From contig JAZKDW010000020.1 of assembly GCA_040387375.1 (NCBI GenBank), forward strand, positions 1 through 13,504: DNA of 13,504 nt, given 5' to 3'. A program made the position numbers and the translations under genes. The notes below the pieces were generated by a model. It was not told the DNA's origin and did no database searches. It saw nothing but the letters and a program-made list of their open reading frames with translations. Source of the stretch: JAZKDW01 sp040387375 (GTDB taxonomy: Bacteria > Pseudomonadota > Gammaproteobacteria > Burkholderiales > Burkholderiaceae_D). Positions 1 to 6,904 of this stretch are shown here, piece by piece (position 1 is the stretch's first letter; each line of letters opens with the position of its first letter).

Positions 1-96
1 CCTTGCTAATTCAAGAGCTTATGGCTTAAGTAAGTGCCATTCGGGTCAGTCTCGACATACCTTCGTCAGCAATGGCATTGCCATGGTTTCCGTGAG

Positions 97-397
97 CGTA
101 ATAGGGGACAGACTGAGGTAACCCGGTTTCAACGGACACCTGAAATAAGGGACAATCATGCCCGAGGAACCCATGAAACCGACAAAGACACGTAATAGGC
201 GTAACAGGCGTAATAGGGGACACGTAATAGGGGACAGACCACATTTTGTAGGGAAATGGGGAAATTGTGGTCTGAGGCGTAATAGGGGACACGTAATAGG
301 GGACAGACCACGTTTCGTAGGGAAATGGGGAAATTGTGGTCTGTCCCCTATTGTTTTTTGTAGGGAAATGGGGAAATTGTGGTCTGTCCCCTATTGT
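97..397. repeat. Direct/inverted repeat cluster of GGGGACAGACCAC type
   Basis: Three copies of a 27-base unit (GTAGGGAAATGG... to ...GTGGTCTG) lie at 248-274, 317-343 and 360-386. The motif CGTAATAGGGGACA occurs at 97, 209, 223, 278 and 292. Bases 209-277 and 278-343 form a tandem repeat with a 69-base period. A 17-base arm at 295-311 (AATAGGGGACAGACCAC) is perfectly complementary to 336-352, leaving a 24-base loop that contains the 27-mer core; the same right arm recurs at 379-395. A degenerate copy (AATAAGGGACA) lies at 144-154. All of this is seen directly. From memory, GGGGACAGACCAC repeats are dispersed in beta- and some gammaproteobacteria, often next to REP-associated Y1 transposase genes. 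No transposase is visible here, so that link is inference. The short open frames crossing the repeats come from their lack of stops and are not called as genes. Confidence 0.85.
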
Positions 398-637
398 TGC
401 CCCGGAAGTTAAGGTACGGCGATGACGGATGACGCCGCGCAGCAGCGTGCACATGTTGCGGGAGCCTGTTAATTCGATGCCCTGGCTGTTTAACGCGCCG
501 AACACTTAACCGTTGACAACACGTTGACAACAGGAAATTGTGACAGCATACGGGGGCTGAAATGTACCCTGCAGCGCCCGTACCACGACAAGACCGCCAC
601 GGGTACGATCAGGTCAAGAGGCTGGGCGGGGCAATGT
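398..637. other. Unassigned region with an 11-base tandem duplication
   Basis: No convincing coding sequence lies between the repeat cluster and the end of the kinase gene. The one clear structure is CGTTGACAACA repeated back to back at 511-521 and 522-532. It is followed by a further related string, TTGTGACAGC. Such short repeats can mark the end of an old insertion sequence, but no transposase fragment was recognised. A minus-strand open frame runs from about 505 into the repeats; its first 30 or so residues match nothing I know. No strong hairpin terminator for the kinase operon could be identified here. Confidence 0.4.
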
Positions 638-3046
638 TCATTTCCCCGAGCTGGCATCAGCCAATACCTGCTGCAGCTTGTCAAGATCATAAGGCTTGGG
701 CAGTGAAACGGACTTGAACTCGAATTCACGCGCGGTGATCGCGCCATATCCGGATGCAAATATTATTTTCATGGCAGGCAGCTCACCGATGACCTTGCGC
801 GCCAGCTCCACACCGGACATGCCGGGCAGACTGACGTCGGTCAACAGGAGATCGAATTCGTCAGCGGCCAATACATCGAGCGCCGCTTCCGCAGTCGAAA
901 CGCCGTGCGCCTGATGTCCGAGCAGCGTCAGCAGTTCGCATAACATCAGTTGCGAATCTTCATTGTCCTCGACCACGAGGATGCGCATGGAGACAGGCGA
1001 TTTCGCGAGTGCATCTGACGTATTGTCATCGAGTAGCTCACCGCCAGGAGGGTTGGTCAGCATTTGCCGGTTCGCCAGCATATGGCGGATTTTTCGCGCC
1101 AGGTCTTCCCTGCGATAAGGCTTGCTGATCAGCTCCACGCCGGGATCGAGGCGGCCGCCATGCACGATCGCATTCTGGGTATAGCCCGACGTGAACAATA
1201 CCTCGATATCGGGGAACAGCTGTTTTGCCGCCCCTGCCAGATCCGGGCTCCTGAGCGGACCGGGCATGACAACGTCGGTAAAAAGAAAATCAATCTTCAT
1301 GCCGCTCTTGAGAATATTCAGCGCGCTCTGTCCATCGTTCGCCTTCAATACCCGATAGCCGAGGCCCGTCAACATGTCTACCGAGGTGGCCTGGACCGCC
1401 AGGTCATCTTCCACCACAAGAATCGTTTCGGTGCCACCGATCGCAGGCCCTGTCAGGCCATCCGACACTTCAACTTCCGCCTGATGCGAGCGCGGGAGAT
1501 AGATCTTGACCGTCGTCCCATTTCCTACCTCGCTGTAAATCTTGATGTGGCCATCACTCTGCCTGACGAAGCCGTAGGCCATGCTCAGTCCCAGGCCGGT
1601 TCCTTCACCTTCGCGCTTGGTGGTAAAAAAAGGCTCGAACACGCGTGCCATCACTTCCGCAGGCATGCCCATCCCGGTATCGGAAATTGCCAGCATCACG
1701 TATTGGCCGGCCGGCACATCCAGCTCGGTCGACACATAATGATCGTCCAGCATGGCGTTACCCAGTTCGAGCGTAAGTTTGCCTTCGCCATTCATCGCAT
1801 CCCGGGCATTGATGGCAAGATTGAGGATCACGTTTTCCAGCTGGTTCGGATCGACCAGCGTATTCCACAGTCCACCCGTGACGATGGTTTCAATTTGAAT
1901 CGATTCGCCCAACACGCGCCGCAGCAAATCGTCCATGTCGCGCAATATCCGGCCCAGGTTGGACGACACCGGCTGCAAAGGCTGGCGGCGCGCAAATGCA
2001 AGAAGTTGCGAGGACAGCTTGGCGCCGCGATCGGCTGCAAACGCGGCTGTTTCAAGCCGCTTTTGCGCTTGCGGATTGCCGCCGAAATTCATCTGCAACA
2101 GTTGAAGATTGCCGCCGATAACCTGCAAGACATTATTGAAGTCGTGCGCGACCCCGCCTGTCAGTTGTCCGATCGCTTCCAGCTTTTGCGACTGCCGCAG
2201 TTGTTCATGCGCGCGTTCCAGTTCGGCAGTGCGTTCGACAATGCGCTCTTCGAGGGTATTGTTAAGCTGCTGCAGCGATTCTTCAGCGCCGATTCGTTCC
2301 TTCATTTCGCGCTGCAAGGCCAGGTTGGACTCTTCGAGCGCCTTCGCACGCGCTCCCACCTCGGTCAGCATGCTGTTGAACGCATCGACCAGGATGCCGA
2401 CCTCATCTTCCGTCGTCTTTTTTACGCGTGATGAAAAGTCACGTTTACGGATTACCTGATGCACTGCCTCGGTGAGCGCCAGGATGGGCCTGGTAATGGC
2501 GGCCTGCAGCCAGGTCGACACCAGGGTCGCCACAATCAGGCTGCCCATCATGACAGCCACCAGAATCGAGACGTAATTCCAGATGCGTTCGGCCAAGGGG
2601 TAACGCCCGCGCAGGTAGACCGTACCGACGGTTTCGCCATTGCGTGTCATGCGCTTGAAGATCGTTATCTCGTTGTTGACGATCTTGTATCCGTTGGGCC
2701 CTGGAGAAGGCGGCAAGCCGGTTGAATCTGGCTGGCCGCTGGAGTAAGTCGCGAACAAGGCGCCATTTTGCGCATAAATCGCGCCGGCAGAAATATTGGG
2801 ACGGGCCTTGAGTTGCGCCAGGTTTTCCTGCGCGACCTTGGCGTCGTTGAACTCCAGCGCCGGCATGCTGATCTGGGCAAGAATGTTGGATTGCGTCGTC
2901 AGGTCATTTACCCAGGTTGCCTTAAAAGTGCGCACGTCATGCAATAACATTGCTACACCGGACACGAGGAGGGCGGTGCAAGTCGTGGCCAGGATCGCAA
3001 GCATGAATTTACGCGCTATGGAGTGCTGAATGGCGTTCCTGATCAT
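638..3046 (-). CDS. CHASE8-type membrane hybrid histidine kinase with two receiver domains
   Basis: An 802-residue inner-membrane sensor kinase that should autophosphorylate and pass phosphate to its own receivers. A membrane segment at about 14-36 and another at 157-180 flank a periplasmic domain of about 120 residues that reads like CHASE8, the sensor of YfiN/TpbB. A HAMP domain (about 180-235) and a coiled coil (235-290) follow. The H box is GGVAHDFNN with His301; the N box is NLAINARDAM (409-418). G boxes are DTGMGM (456-461) and GEGTGLGLSMAYG (480-492), with FEPFFTTK between. Receiver 1 (about 540-660) has Asp591 in FTDVVMPG; receiver 2 (about 687-800) has Asp737 in LTDVSLPG. No HPt or output domain is present. 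The ATG overlaps the TGA of the YfiR-like gene by four bases, so translation is probably coupled. Role in the YfiR circuit is inferred; the downstream target is unknown. Confidence 0.93.
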   Translation of the reverse strand: MIRNAIQHSIARKFMLAILATTCTALLVSGVAMLLHDVRTFKATWVNDLTTQSNILAQISMPALEFNDAKVAQENLAQLKARPNISAGAIYAQNGALFATYSSGQPDSTGLPPSPGPNGYKIVNNEITIFKRMTRNGETVGTVYLRGRYPLAERIWNYVSILVAVMMGSLIVATLVSTWLQAAITRPILALTEAVHQVIRKRDFSSRVKKTTEDEVGILVDAFNSMLTEVGARAKALEESNLALQREMKERIGAEESLQQLNNTLEERIVERTAELERAHEQLRQSQKLEAIGQLTGGVAHDFNNVLQVIGGNLQLLQMNFGGNPQAQKRLETAAFAADRGAKLSSQLLAFARRQPLQPVSSNLGRILRDMDDLLRRVLGESIQIETIVTGGLWNTLVDPNQLENVILNLAINARDAMNGEGKLTLELGNAMLDDHYVSTELDVPAGQYVMLAISDTGMGMPAEVMARVFEPFFTTKREGEGTGLGLSMAYGFVRQSDGHIKIYSEVGNGTTVKIYLPRSHQAEVEVSDGLTGPAIGGTETILVVEDDLAVQATSVDMLTGLGYRVLKANDGQSALNILKSGMKIDFLFTDVVMPGPLRSPDLAGAAKQLFPDIEVLFTSGYTQNAIVHGGRLDPGVELISKPYRREDLARKIRHMLANRQMLTNPPGGELLDDNTSDALAKSPVSMRILVVEDNEDSQLMLCELLTLLGHQAHGVSTAEAALDVLAADEFDLLLTDVSLPGMSGVELARKVIGELPAMKIIFASGYGAITAREFEFKSVSLPKPYDLDKLQQVLADASSGK

Positions 3047-3717
3047 TGCGGTGTCCCTTTGGTGACCGACAGTGCCACCGCCAGCATCCTTGAATTGAGT
3101 TTCAGGCCGGCTTTCTCGACCACATCGGGCGCGACTTCAAAGCGGACACGGTCGTCTGCGATCCGGAAGTTGATCATGCTTCCTTGCGTCAGCGCGCCTT
3201 CGCTCTCCGTTACGGCGAGAACAGGCTGCGCCTGTGCCTGCTTCAGCAATTGCTGCTGCCTGGAGAGTTCAGTCCGGCCAATGAACAAAACGTGGATGTC
3301 ATTCAACGCGTCGCCGGGGCGAAGTTTTTTTATGGTCACGGTTCGGTTGTTGACGCTACGTCCGCTTGCCAGGCTGGCCAATTCGTCCGCGATATCGTCC
3401 GCGTTCGCCACGCCGATGACATAAGGGACATCGCTTTTCGCAAATGCAGCAGCCGGCCAGTCGACATAATTCAGGAATTGATACAGGAACGCGGCTTTCA
3501 CCCGTTTCTCGATCGCCGTGCCCTTTTTTTCGCTGGCGGCAGTTTGCGCCATCGACAGGGAATGCGGCAACCACAGCAGCAGACATAGCGAGAGTGCGCG
3601 TGCAAATAGCCCGCTGATCTGCCACGATCCGGCGCGGCGGTGTGGCATCGGAAAACCCTGTAGCAGGTGCATCAAGCTTTTCATTTTTTGATTTTTTACG
3701 TCGGTCACGAATGTCAC
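3043..3717 (-). CDS. yfiR: YfiR-like periplasmic protein (DUF4154 family)
   Basis: A small exported protein of the YfiR family. Its hallmarks are 'RVKAAFLYQFLNYVDWP' after the signal peptide and, near the end, 'INFRIADDRVRFEVAPDVVEKAGLKLNSRML'. In Pseudomonas aeruginosa YfiR sits in the periplasm and represses the CHASE8 diguanylate cyclase YfiN. Here the partner is inferred to be the CHASE8-like kinase encoded next. The open frame begins with GTG at 3717, whose GTGA overlaps the receptor stop codon. That start leaves a very long n-region. ATG at 3684 and ATG at 3648 are alternatives, and 3648 gives a more normal signal peptide (hydrophobic LCLLLWL, likely cleavage near SMAQ). The mature part contains no cysteine, unlike P. 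aeruginosa YfiR, which has disulfides. The end overlaps the kinase start as ATGA. Confidence 0.9.
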   Translation of the reverse strand: MTFVTDVKNQKMKSLMHLLQGFPMPHRRAGSWQISGLFARALSLCLLLWLPHSLSMAQTAASEKKGTAIEKRVKAAFLYQFLNYVDWPAAAFAKSDVPYVIGVANADDIADELASLASGRSVNNRTVTIKKLRPGDALNDIHVLFIGRTELSRQQQLLKQAQAQPVLAVTESEGALTQGSMINFRIADDRVRFEVAPDVVEKAGLKLNSRMLAVALSVTKGTPQ

Positions 3718-5702
3718 AGGCGCCAGAGCACTTTAACAAAAACATTGCGGTCATATTCGCTGCGTGCAGCAGCCGCGCCATACTCCGGATGAGACCGGTC
3801 AAGCAAATTCTGCCCGACGACGGACAGTTCCAGGTCGCGGCTGATTTTCCAGCCGTAGCGCATGTCCATCGTGGTATAGGCCGGCACGGCAGGACTGCCC
3901 AGGCTGCCGCTACGCCGAACGGCAATGTCCAGCTCTTGCCCCTGCGCGATATCGAACGAGGAACGCAGCATCCAGTAATGCGCCGGATCGCTGGACGCCA
4001 GGCCGGTTGCGCCTGACAAGTCGCGGCGGCCCGGCTTCAGGGTTGTACTGACCCGCTGCGCCACCAGGCCGCCGGAGAGCCGCCAGGCAGGCAAGGCGCG
4101 CCAGGTCCCCCACATTTCGATGCCGCGCGCCTTGCCTTCGGCGCCGTTGCTGAACACCGCTCCAAAGCCGTTGGGATTGGGTTCCAGCGTGCGCAGTCTG
4201 TCGTAGCGGCTGTAAAACGCCGTCGCGGAATAGGAAACGGTGGAGGACGGTTGCACACGATATCCGAGCTCGGCGACGTTGGCGATCTCGGATTCGAAAT
4301 CGGGGCCGCCAGCCAAGGCGAAGCGGGATACGCCATTGACCACGGCAGGATTGGTCGGACTGAAAAAATCCCGGTCTATGCGTGAGGGCGTACGTACCGA
4401 ACGCGAGGCCGAACCCCAGACCAGGTGATTCTGCGCCGGTTTCCATGCAAGGCGCAGTGTCGGCAGGAATTCCACCCCGGTGTAATTGTTGTCCTCGACC
4501 TTCAGGCCGGCGGTCAGACGGAGATTGTCAGCGAAGGTAATCTCGTCCTGGATGAATACGTTTGCCCAATGCATGTTGAGTGAGGCGGGTAAAAAGGCAA
4601 AAGCGTTGCCGTTTTCCACACGATCCAGCGCCAGTCGATAACCGGCGCCCCAGACAAGCTCGTGCGACTTTGCCAGTTTGATCGAATGCTGCAGCTGCAC
4701 ATCCAGCGTATGCAGATGTTCAACGAATGCCAGCGGCTGATTGCGGGACGTGTAGTCCCAGTACGCTTGCAGGCTGACTTCCGAGCCGTCGTCCAGCGTG
4801 GTATTCATGCGGCCCACCAGATTGGCGCCCTTGATGTCGATATCCGGAGTGCCGAACTGGTGTAGCGCGCCCTGGTAAGCGTCACCCTGCAGCGTGACGT
4901 TTCGGTTCGTGTTTCCCCAGTCGGATCGGAACCCGGTCTGCTTGCGCTGCCAGCCGGTCGCCACCGTTACGCCATCGGCGCGCTGCGTATCGCCATTGTC
5001 GGCATATTTTCCATAAACACGGTAATGGCCGCCGTTGTCGAGAACTCCACCGTATCTCAGCACGCCATTTTTTTCGTTCTTGCCGGCGCCCGCCGTTGCC
5101 AGCACGCCCTGCGTGTCGGCAGCGCCTTTCGTGATCACATTGATCACGCCATTGACGGCATTCGCACCCCATAACGTAGCGCCCGGGCCGCTGATGACCT
5201 CGATGCGGGCGACGTCTTCCAGGACCACATCCTGCGCATCCCAGAACACGCCGGAAAACAGGGGCGTATAGGCAGCCCGGCCGTCGATCAGCACCAGCAG
5301 CTTGTTCGCAAACGGGCTGTTGAAGCCGCGCGCGCTGATCGCATAATTTCTCGCGTCCACGCGCGCGACCTGAAGATTGGGGGCCTGGCGCAGTGCTTCG
5401 GGAAGCGTCGTTGCGCCGGAGCGGCGGATATCCTCGCCCGTGATGACAAAAATGGACGCCGGTGCGTCGGCCAGCGTTTCCGCTTTTTTTGACACCGACG
5501 TGATGCGGATATTGGCCAGTTCTTCAATGCTGAGTTCGGCCAGATCCCGTGCCGCCGCCTGCGCCGCATGCACCGGCAGCAGAGCGGTCAGCAACAGGCC
5601 ACCGAGCCAGCATATCGGTGCGGTATTTTTTTTATTTGTCAGCGGCATTCGTTGCGCTGACAATGCGACCCCAGGTCGGCGTTGCAAGGGCGGGTTCATC
5701 AT
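3714..5702 (-). CDS. TonB-dependent outer-membrane receptor
   Basis: A 662-residue beta-barrel receptor of the CirA/BtuB-like group, with import or sensing powered by TonB. A signal peptide covers about the first 50 residues (hydrophobic LGGLLLTALLPV, cleavage near AAQA). Next comes the stretch 'LSIEELANIRITSVSKKAE', then the plug domain (about 75-195) with 'GEDIRRSGATTLPEALRQAP', 'LLVLIDGRAAYTPLFSG' and 'IEVISGPGATLWGANAVNG'. The rest is barrel, ending FVKVLWRL. I chose ATG 5702 because AAAGG lies six bases upstream. The frame opens further to TTG 5732, and ATG 5699 or 5648 are also possible. The gene is first in a three-gene operon and its stop overlaps the start of the YfiR-like frame. The ligand cannot be told from sequence. 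Placement suggests it works as the outer-membrane input for the YfiR/kinase pair, where P. aeruginosa has YfiB. Confidence 0.93.
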   Translation of the reverse strand: MMNPPLQRRPGVALSAQRMPLTNKKNTAPICWLGGLLLTALLPVHAAQAAARDLAELSIEELANIRITSVSKKAETLADAPASIFVITGEDIRRSGATTLPEALRQAPNLQVARVDARNYAISARGFNSPFANKLLVLIDGRAAYTPLFSGVFWDAQDVVLEDVARIEVISGPGATLWGANAVNGVINVITKGAADTQGVLATAGAGKNEKNGVLRYGGVLDNGGHYRVYGKYADNGDTQRADGVTVATGWQRKQTGFRSDWGNTNRNVTLQGDAYQGALHQFGTPDIDIKGANLVGRMNTTLDDGSEVSLQAYWDYTSRNQPLAFVEHLHTLDVQLQHSIKLAKSHELVWGAGYRLALDRVENGNAFAFLPASLNMHWANVFIQDEITFADNLRLTAGLKVEDNNYTGVEFLPTLRLAWKPAQNHLVWGSASRSVRTPSRIDRDFFSPTNPAVVNGVSRFALAGGPDFESEIANVAELGYRVQPSSTVSYSATAFYSRYDRLRTLEPNPNGFGAVFSNGAEGKARGIEMWGTWRALPAWRLSGGLVAQRVSTTLKPGRRDLSGATGLASSDPAHYWMLRSSFDIAQGQELDIAVRRSGSLGSPAVPAYTTMDMRYGWKISRDLELSVVGQNLLDRSHPEYGAAAARSEYDRNVFVKVLWRL

Positions 5703-5718
5703 GGCAGACCTTTTGCGG

Positions 5719-5734
5719 GATTGTCCGGACAATC
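5719..5734. promoter_or_regulatory. 16-base perfect palindrome ahead of the receptor operon
   Basis: GATTGTCCGGACAATC is a perfect palindrome ending 17 bases upstream of the receptor ATG at 5702 and just before its AAAGG ribosome site. It could be a repressor operator, or a small hairpin in the mRNA leader. No known regulator is assigned. Confidence 0.45.
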
Positions 5735-5794
5735 GGGAGCCAAAGGCCGCAGCGGACTTCCCGATCGCTAATTTACTGAAATACTCAGCGCCCG

Positions 5795-5823
5795 ATGCTA
5801 CTTAAAAAGTATTCGTGGGGCAA
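5795..5823 (-). promoter_or_regulatory. Possible sigma70-type promoter of the receptor operon
   Basis: On the minus strand TTGCCC (5823-5818) and TAGCAT (5800-5795) are separated by exactly 17 bases. Each matches four of six consensus bases. The position, about 95 bases before the receptor start and upstream of the 16-base palindrome, is sensible. It is a weak match judged by eye. Confidence 0.3.
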
Positions 5824-5836
5824 CTAAAAACATTGC

Positions 5837-6001
5837 TTATATTTTTTTCGATAACACTGATCTGATCTTCGCTGCGAGCTGATCGCGTCGATATGGCTTG
5901 CCAAGCAGGTTGATTGCCGGATCAAGCCGGCTGCTTTTCATCAATGCATCCTGCGTGTAGCCGGAAGTGAACAGCACGGCAATATTCGGCAGGATCAGCT
6001 G
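5837..6001 (-). pseudogene. C-terminal remnant of a response-receiver domain
   Basis: Reading the minus strand from 6001 to the TAA at 5839-5837 gives about 54 residues, including 'LPNIAVLFTSGYTQDAL', 'SRLDPAINLLGKPYRRDQL' and 'KIRSVL'. This matches the last third of receiver 1 of the kinase at 638-3046 ('FPDIEVLFTSGYTQNAI', 'GRLDPGVELISKPYRREDL', 'KIRHML'). The upstream part, with the phosphorylatable Asp, is missing, and homology stops abruptly near 6001. The DNA has diverged substantially from the intact copy, so this is an old paralogue rather than a recent duplication. It has no start codon of its own and is called a gene fragment. The conserved Lys of the receiver fold survives in GKPYRR. 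Confidence 0.8.
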
Positions 6002-6077
6002 GACCGGTCTCCGGCGGGACGGATCGCATAGTCCGAAAAGCCCTCTTGGCGAATCGCGGCAATATGCCTGTCCTTGA
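6002..6077. other. Junction sequence between two gene remnants
   Basis: These bases lie between the receiver remnant (minus strand) and the dehydrogenase remnant (plus strand). On the minus strand they stay open and read '...HIAAIRQEGFSDYAIRPAGDRSS', which looks protein-like but was not recognised. It is probably a piece of a third gene, left by deletion or rearrangement. Confidence 0.3.
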
Positions 6078-6233
6078 CGCCTGCGTCTGGCCGAGGCTGA
6101 CGATATCGCCGGCGTGGTGGCATTTTTATCCGGGCCGGATGCGGCTTATGTGCATGGCACGGAATTGATGGTGGACGGTGGATTGTCGAATACCGTGATG
6201 GGTGCGCTGAACATGAAGGGTTGGCAAAAATAA
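6078..6233 (+). pseudogene. C-terminal remnant of a short-chain dehydrogenase/reductase
   Basis: The plus strand from 6078 to TAA 6231-6233 reads 'RLRLAEADDIAGVVAFLSG', then 'PDAAYVHGTELMVDGGLS' and ends MKGWQK. This is the typical end of a classical SDR: the RLaepeDIA motif, the FLxS segment, the xGxxxxVDGG motif, and a short tail. The Rossmann nucleotide-binding motif, the YxxxK catalytic pair and everything else upstream are absent, and a TGA lies in frame just before 6078. About 50 residues of a normal 250 remain. The fragment is a dead gene end facing the carbonic anhydrase gene tail to tail. Confidence 0.8.
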
Positions 6234-6249
6234 GCGCTGCAAGCGGTGG

Positions 6250-6879
6250 TCAGGCGGCCACCGGCACACCGTCAAAAAAATCGACTACCCCGGTTTCCAG
6301 AGAATATTCGGCGCCCACGATCAGGATCTCCTGTCGCTGGATCATCTGTTCGAGCAGTTCCGATCCGTGCCGCAGGTGATTGGCGGAAGCGCGCACGTTG
6401 GCCCGCACCGCATGCCTTAGCAGCGCCGCCGTATCGTGCCGCAGCTCCGTCTCCAGCAAGGGCTCTATCGAGGGCCGCACCCGTTCAACGATCGAATGCA
6501 GATGGCGCGACTGATGGGTGGTCGGACGCATGATTTCCTCGAGCGTGGCCGAAACAGCGCCGCACTGGGAGTGGCCCATGACCACCACAAGCGGTGTGCC
6601 GAACCGGTCAGCGGCGAACTCGACGCTGCCGATTTGTGAAGGGGCGACGATGTTGCCGGCGATCCGGATTACAAACAGGTCACCCAGGCCCTGGTCAAAG
6701 ACAAGTTCGGCCGGCGCCCGCGAATCGGAACAGCCGAGGATGATGGCGAACGGCTCCTGGCCTGCCAGCAGTTCGGTGCGGCGCTCCGGGCTCTGCAGTG
6801 CGTGGCTGCTTGCGCTGCCGGAAACGAAACGGAGATTTCCTTCCCGCAGGCGGTCGAGTGCTTCATGTGCTGCGTTCAT
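6250..6879 (-). CDS. Beta-class carbonic anhydrase
   Basis: A 209-residue cytoplasmic zinc enzyme interconverting CO2 and bicarbonate. The metal-site motifs are complete: Cys50, Asp52 and Arg54 in LGCSDSRAPAE, and His103 with Cys106 in MGHSQCGAVS. The VIRIAGNIV segment (70-78) and 'GSVEFAADRFGTPLVVVMGHS' are also typical, and the length is normal. ATG at 6879 is preceded by AAAGG with a seven-base gap, a good ribosome site. It starts 25 bases after the chimeric gene at 6905-7738 ends, on the same strand, so the two may share a transcript. It is the only intact enzyme gene in a stretch of gene remnants. It may supply bicarbonate for carboxylases, but the context does not point to a specific pathway. 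Confidence 0.95.
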   Translation of the reverse strand: MNAAHEALDRLREGNLRFVSGSASSHALQSPERRTELLAGQEPFAIILGCSDSRAPAELVFDQGLGDLFVIRIAGNIVAPSQIGSVEFAADRFGTPLVVVMGHSQCGAVSATLEEIMRPTTHQSRHLHSIVERVRPSIEPLLETELRHDTAALLRHAVRANVRASANHLRHGSELLEQMIQRQEILIVGAEYSLETGVVDFFDGVPVAA

Positions 6880-6904
6880 TGCGGGGCCTTTCTGGTCTGG
6901 TTCA

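Noticed and set aside
209..397. Possible CRISPR array, from three 27-base repeats
   Set aside because: Spacing is unequal (69 and 43 bases), the intervals are made of other repeats rather than unique spacers, and no cas gene is present.
158..412. Plus-strand 84-codon frame beginning MPEEPMKPTK
   Set aside because: Most of it is the translation of the GGGGACA repeats; the peptide is itself repetitive and resembles no protein.
26..505. Minus-strand 159-codon frame across the left end
   Set aside because: The middle is repeat translation (ISPFPY repeated). The two ends read like protein but matched nothing recognised, so it is not called as a gene.
1064..2431. Long plus-strand frame of 455 codons opposite the kinase gene
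   Set aside because: It is antisense to a clearly conserved kinase, is rich in His, Arg and Gln in the way shadow frames are, and has no domain.
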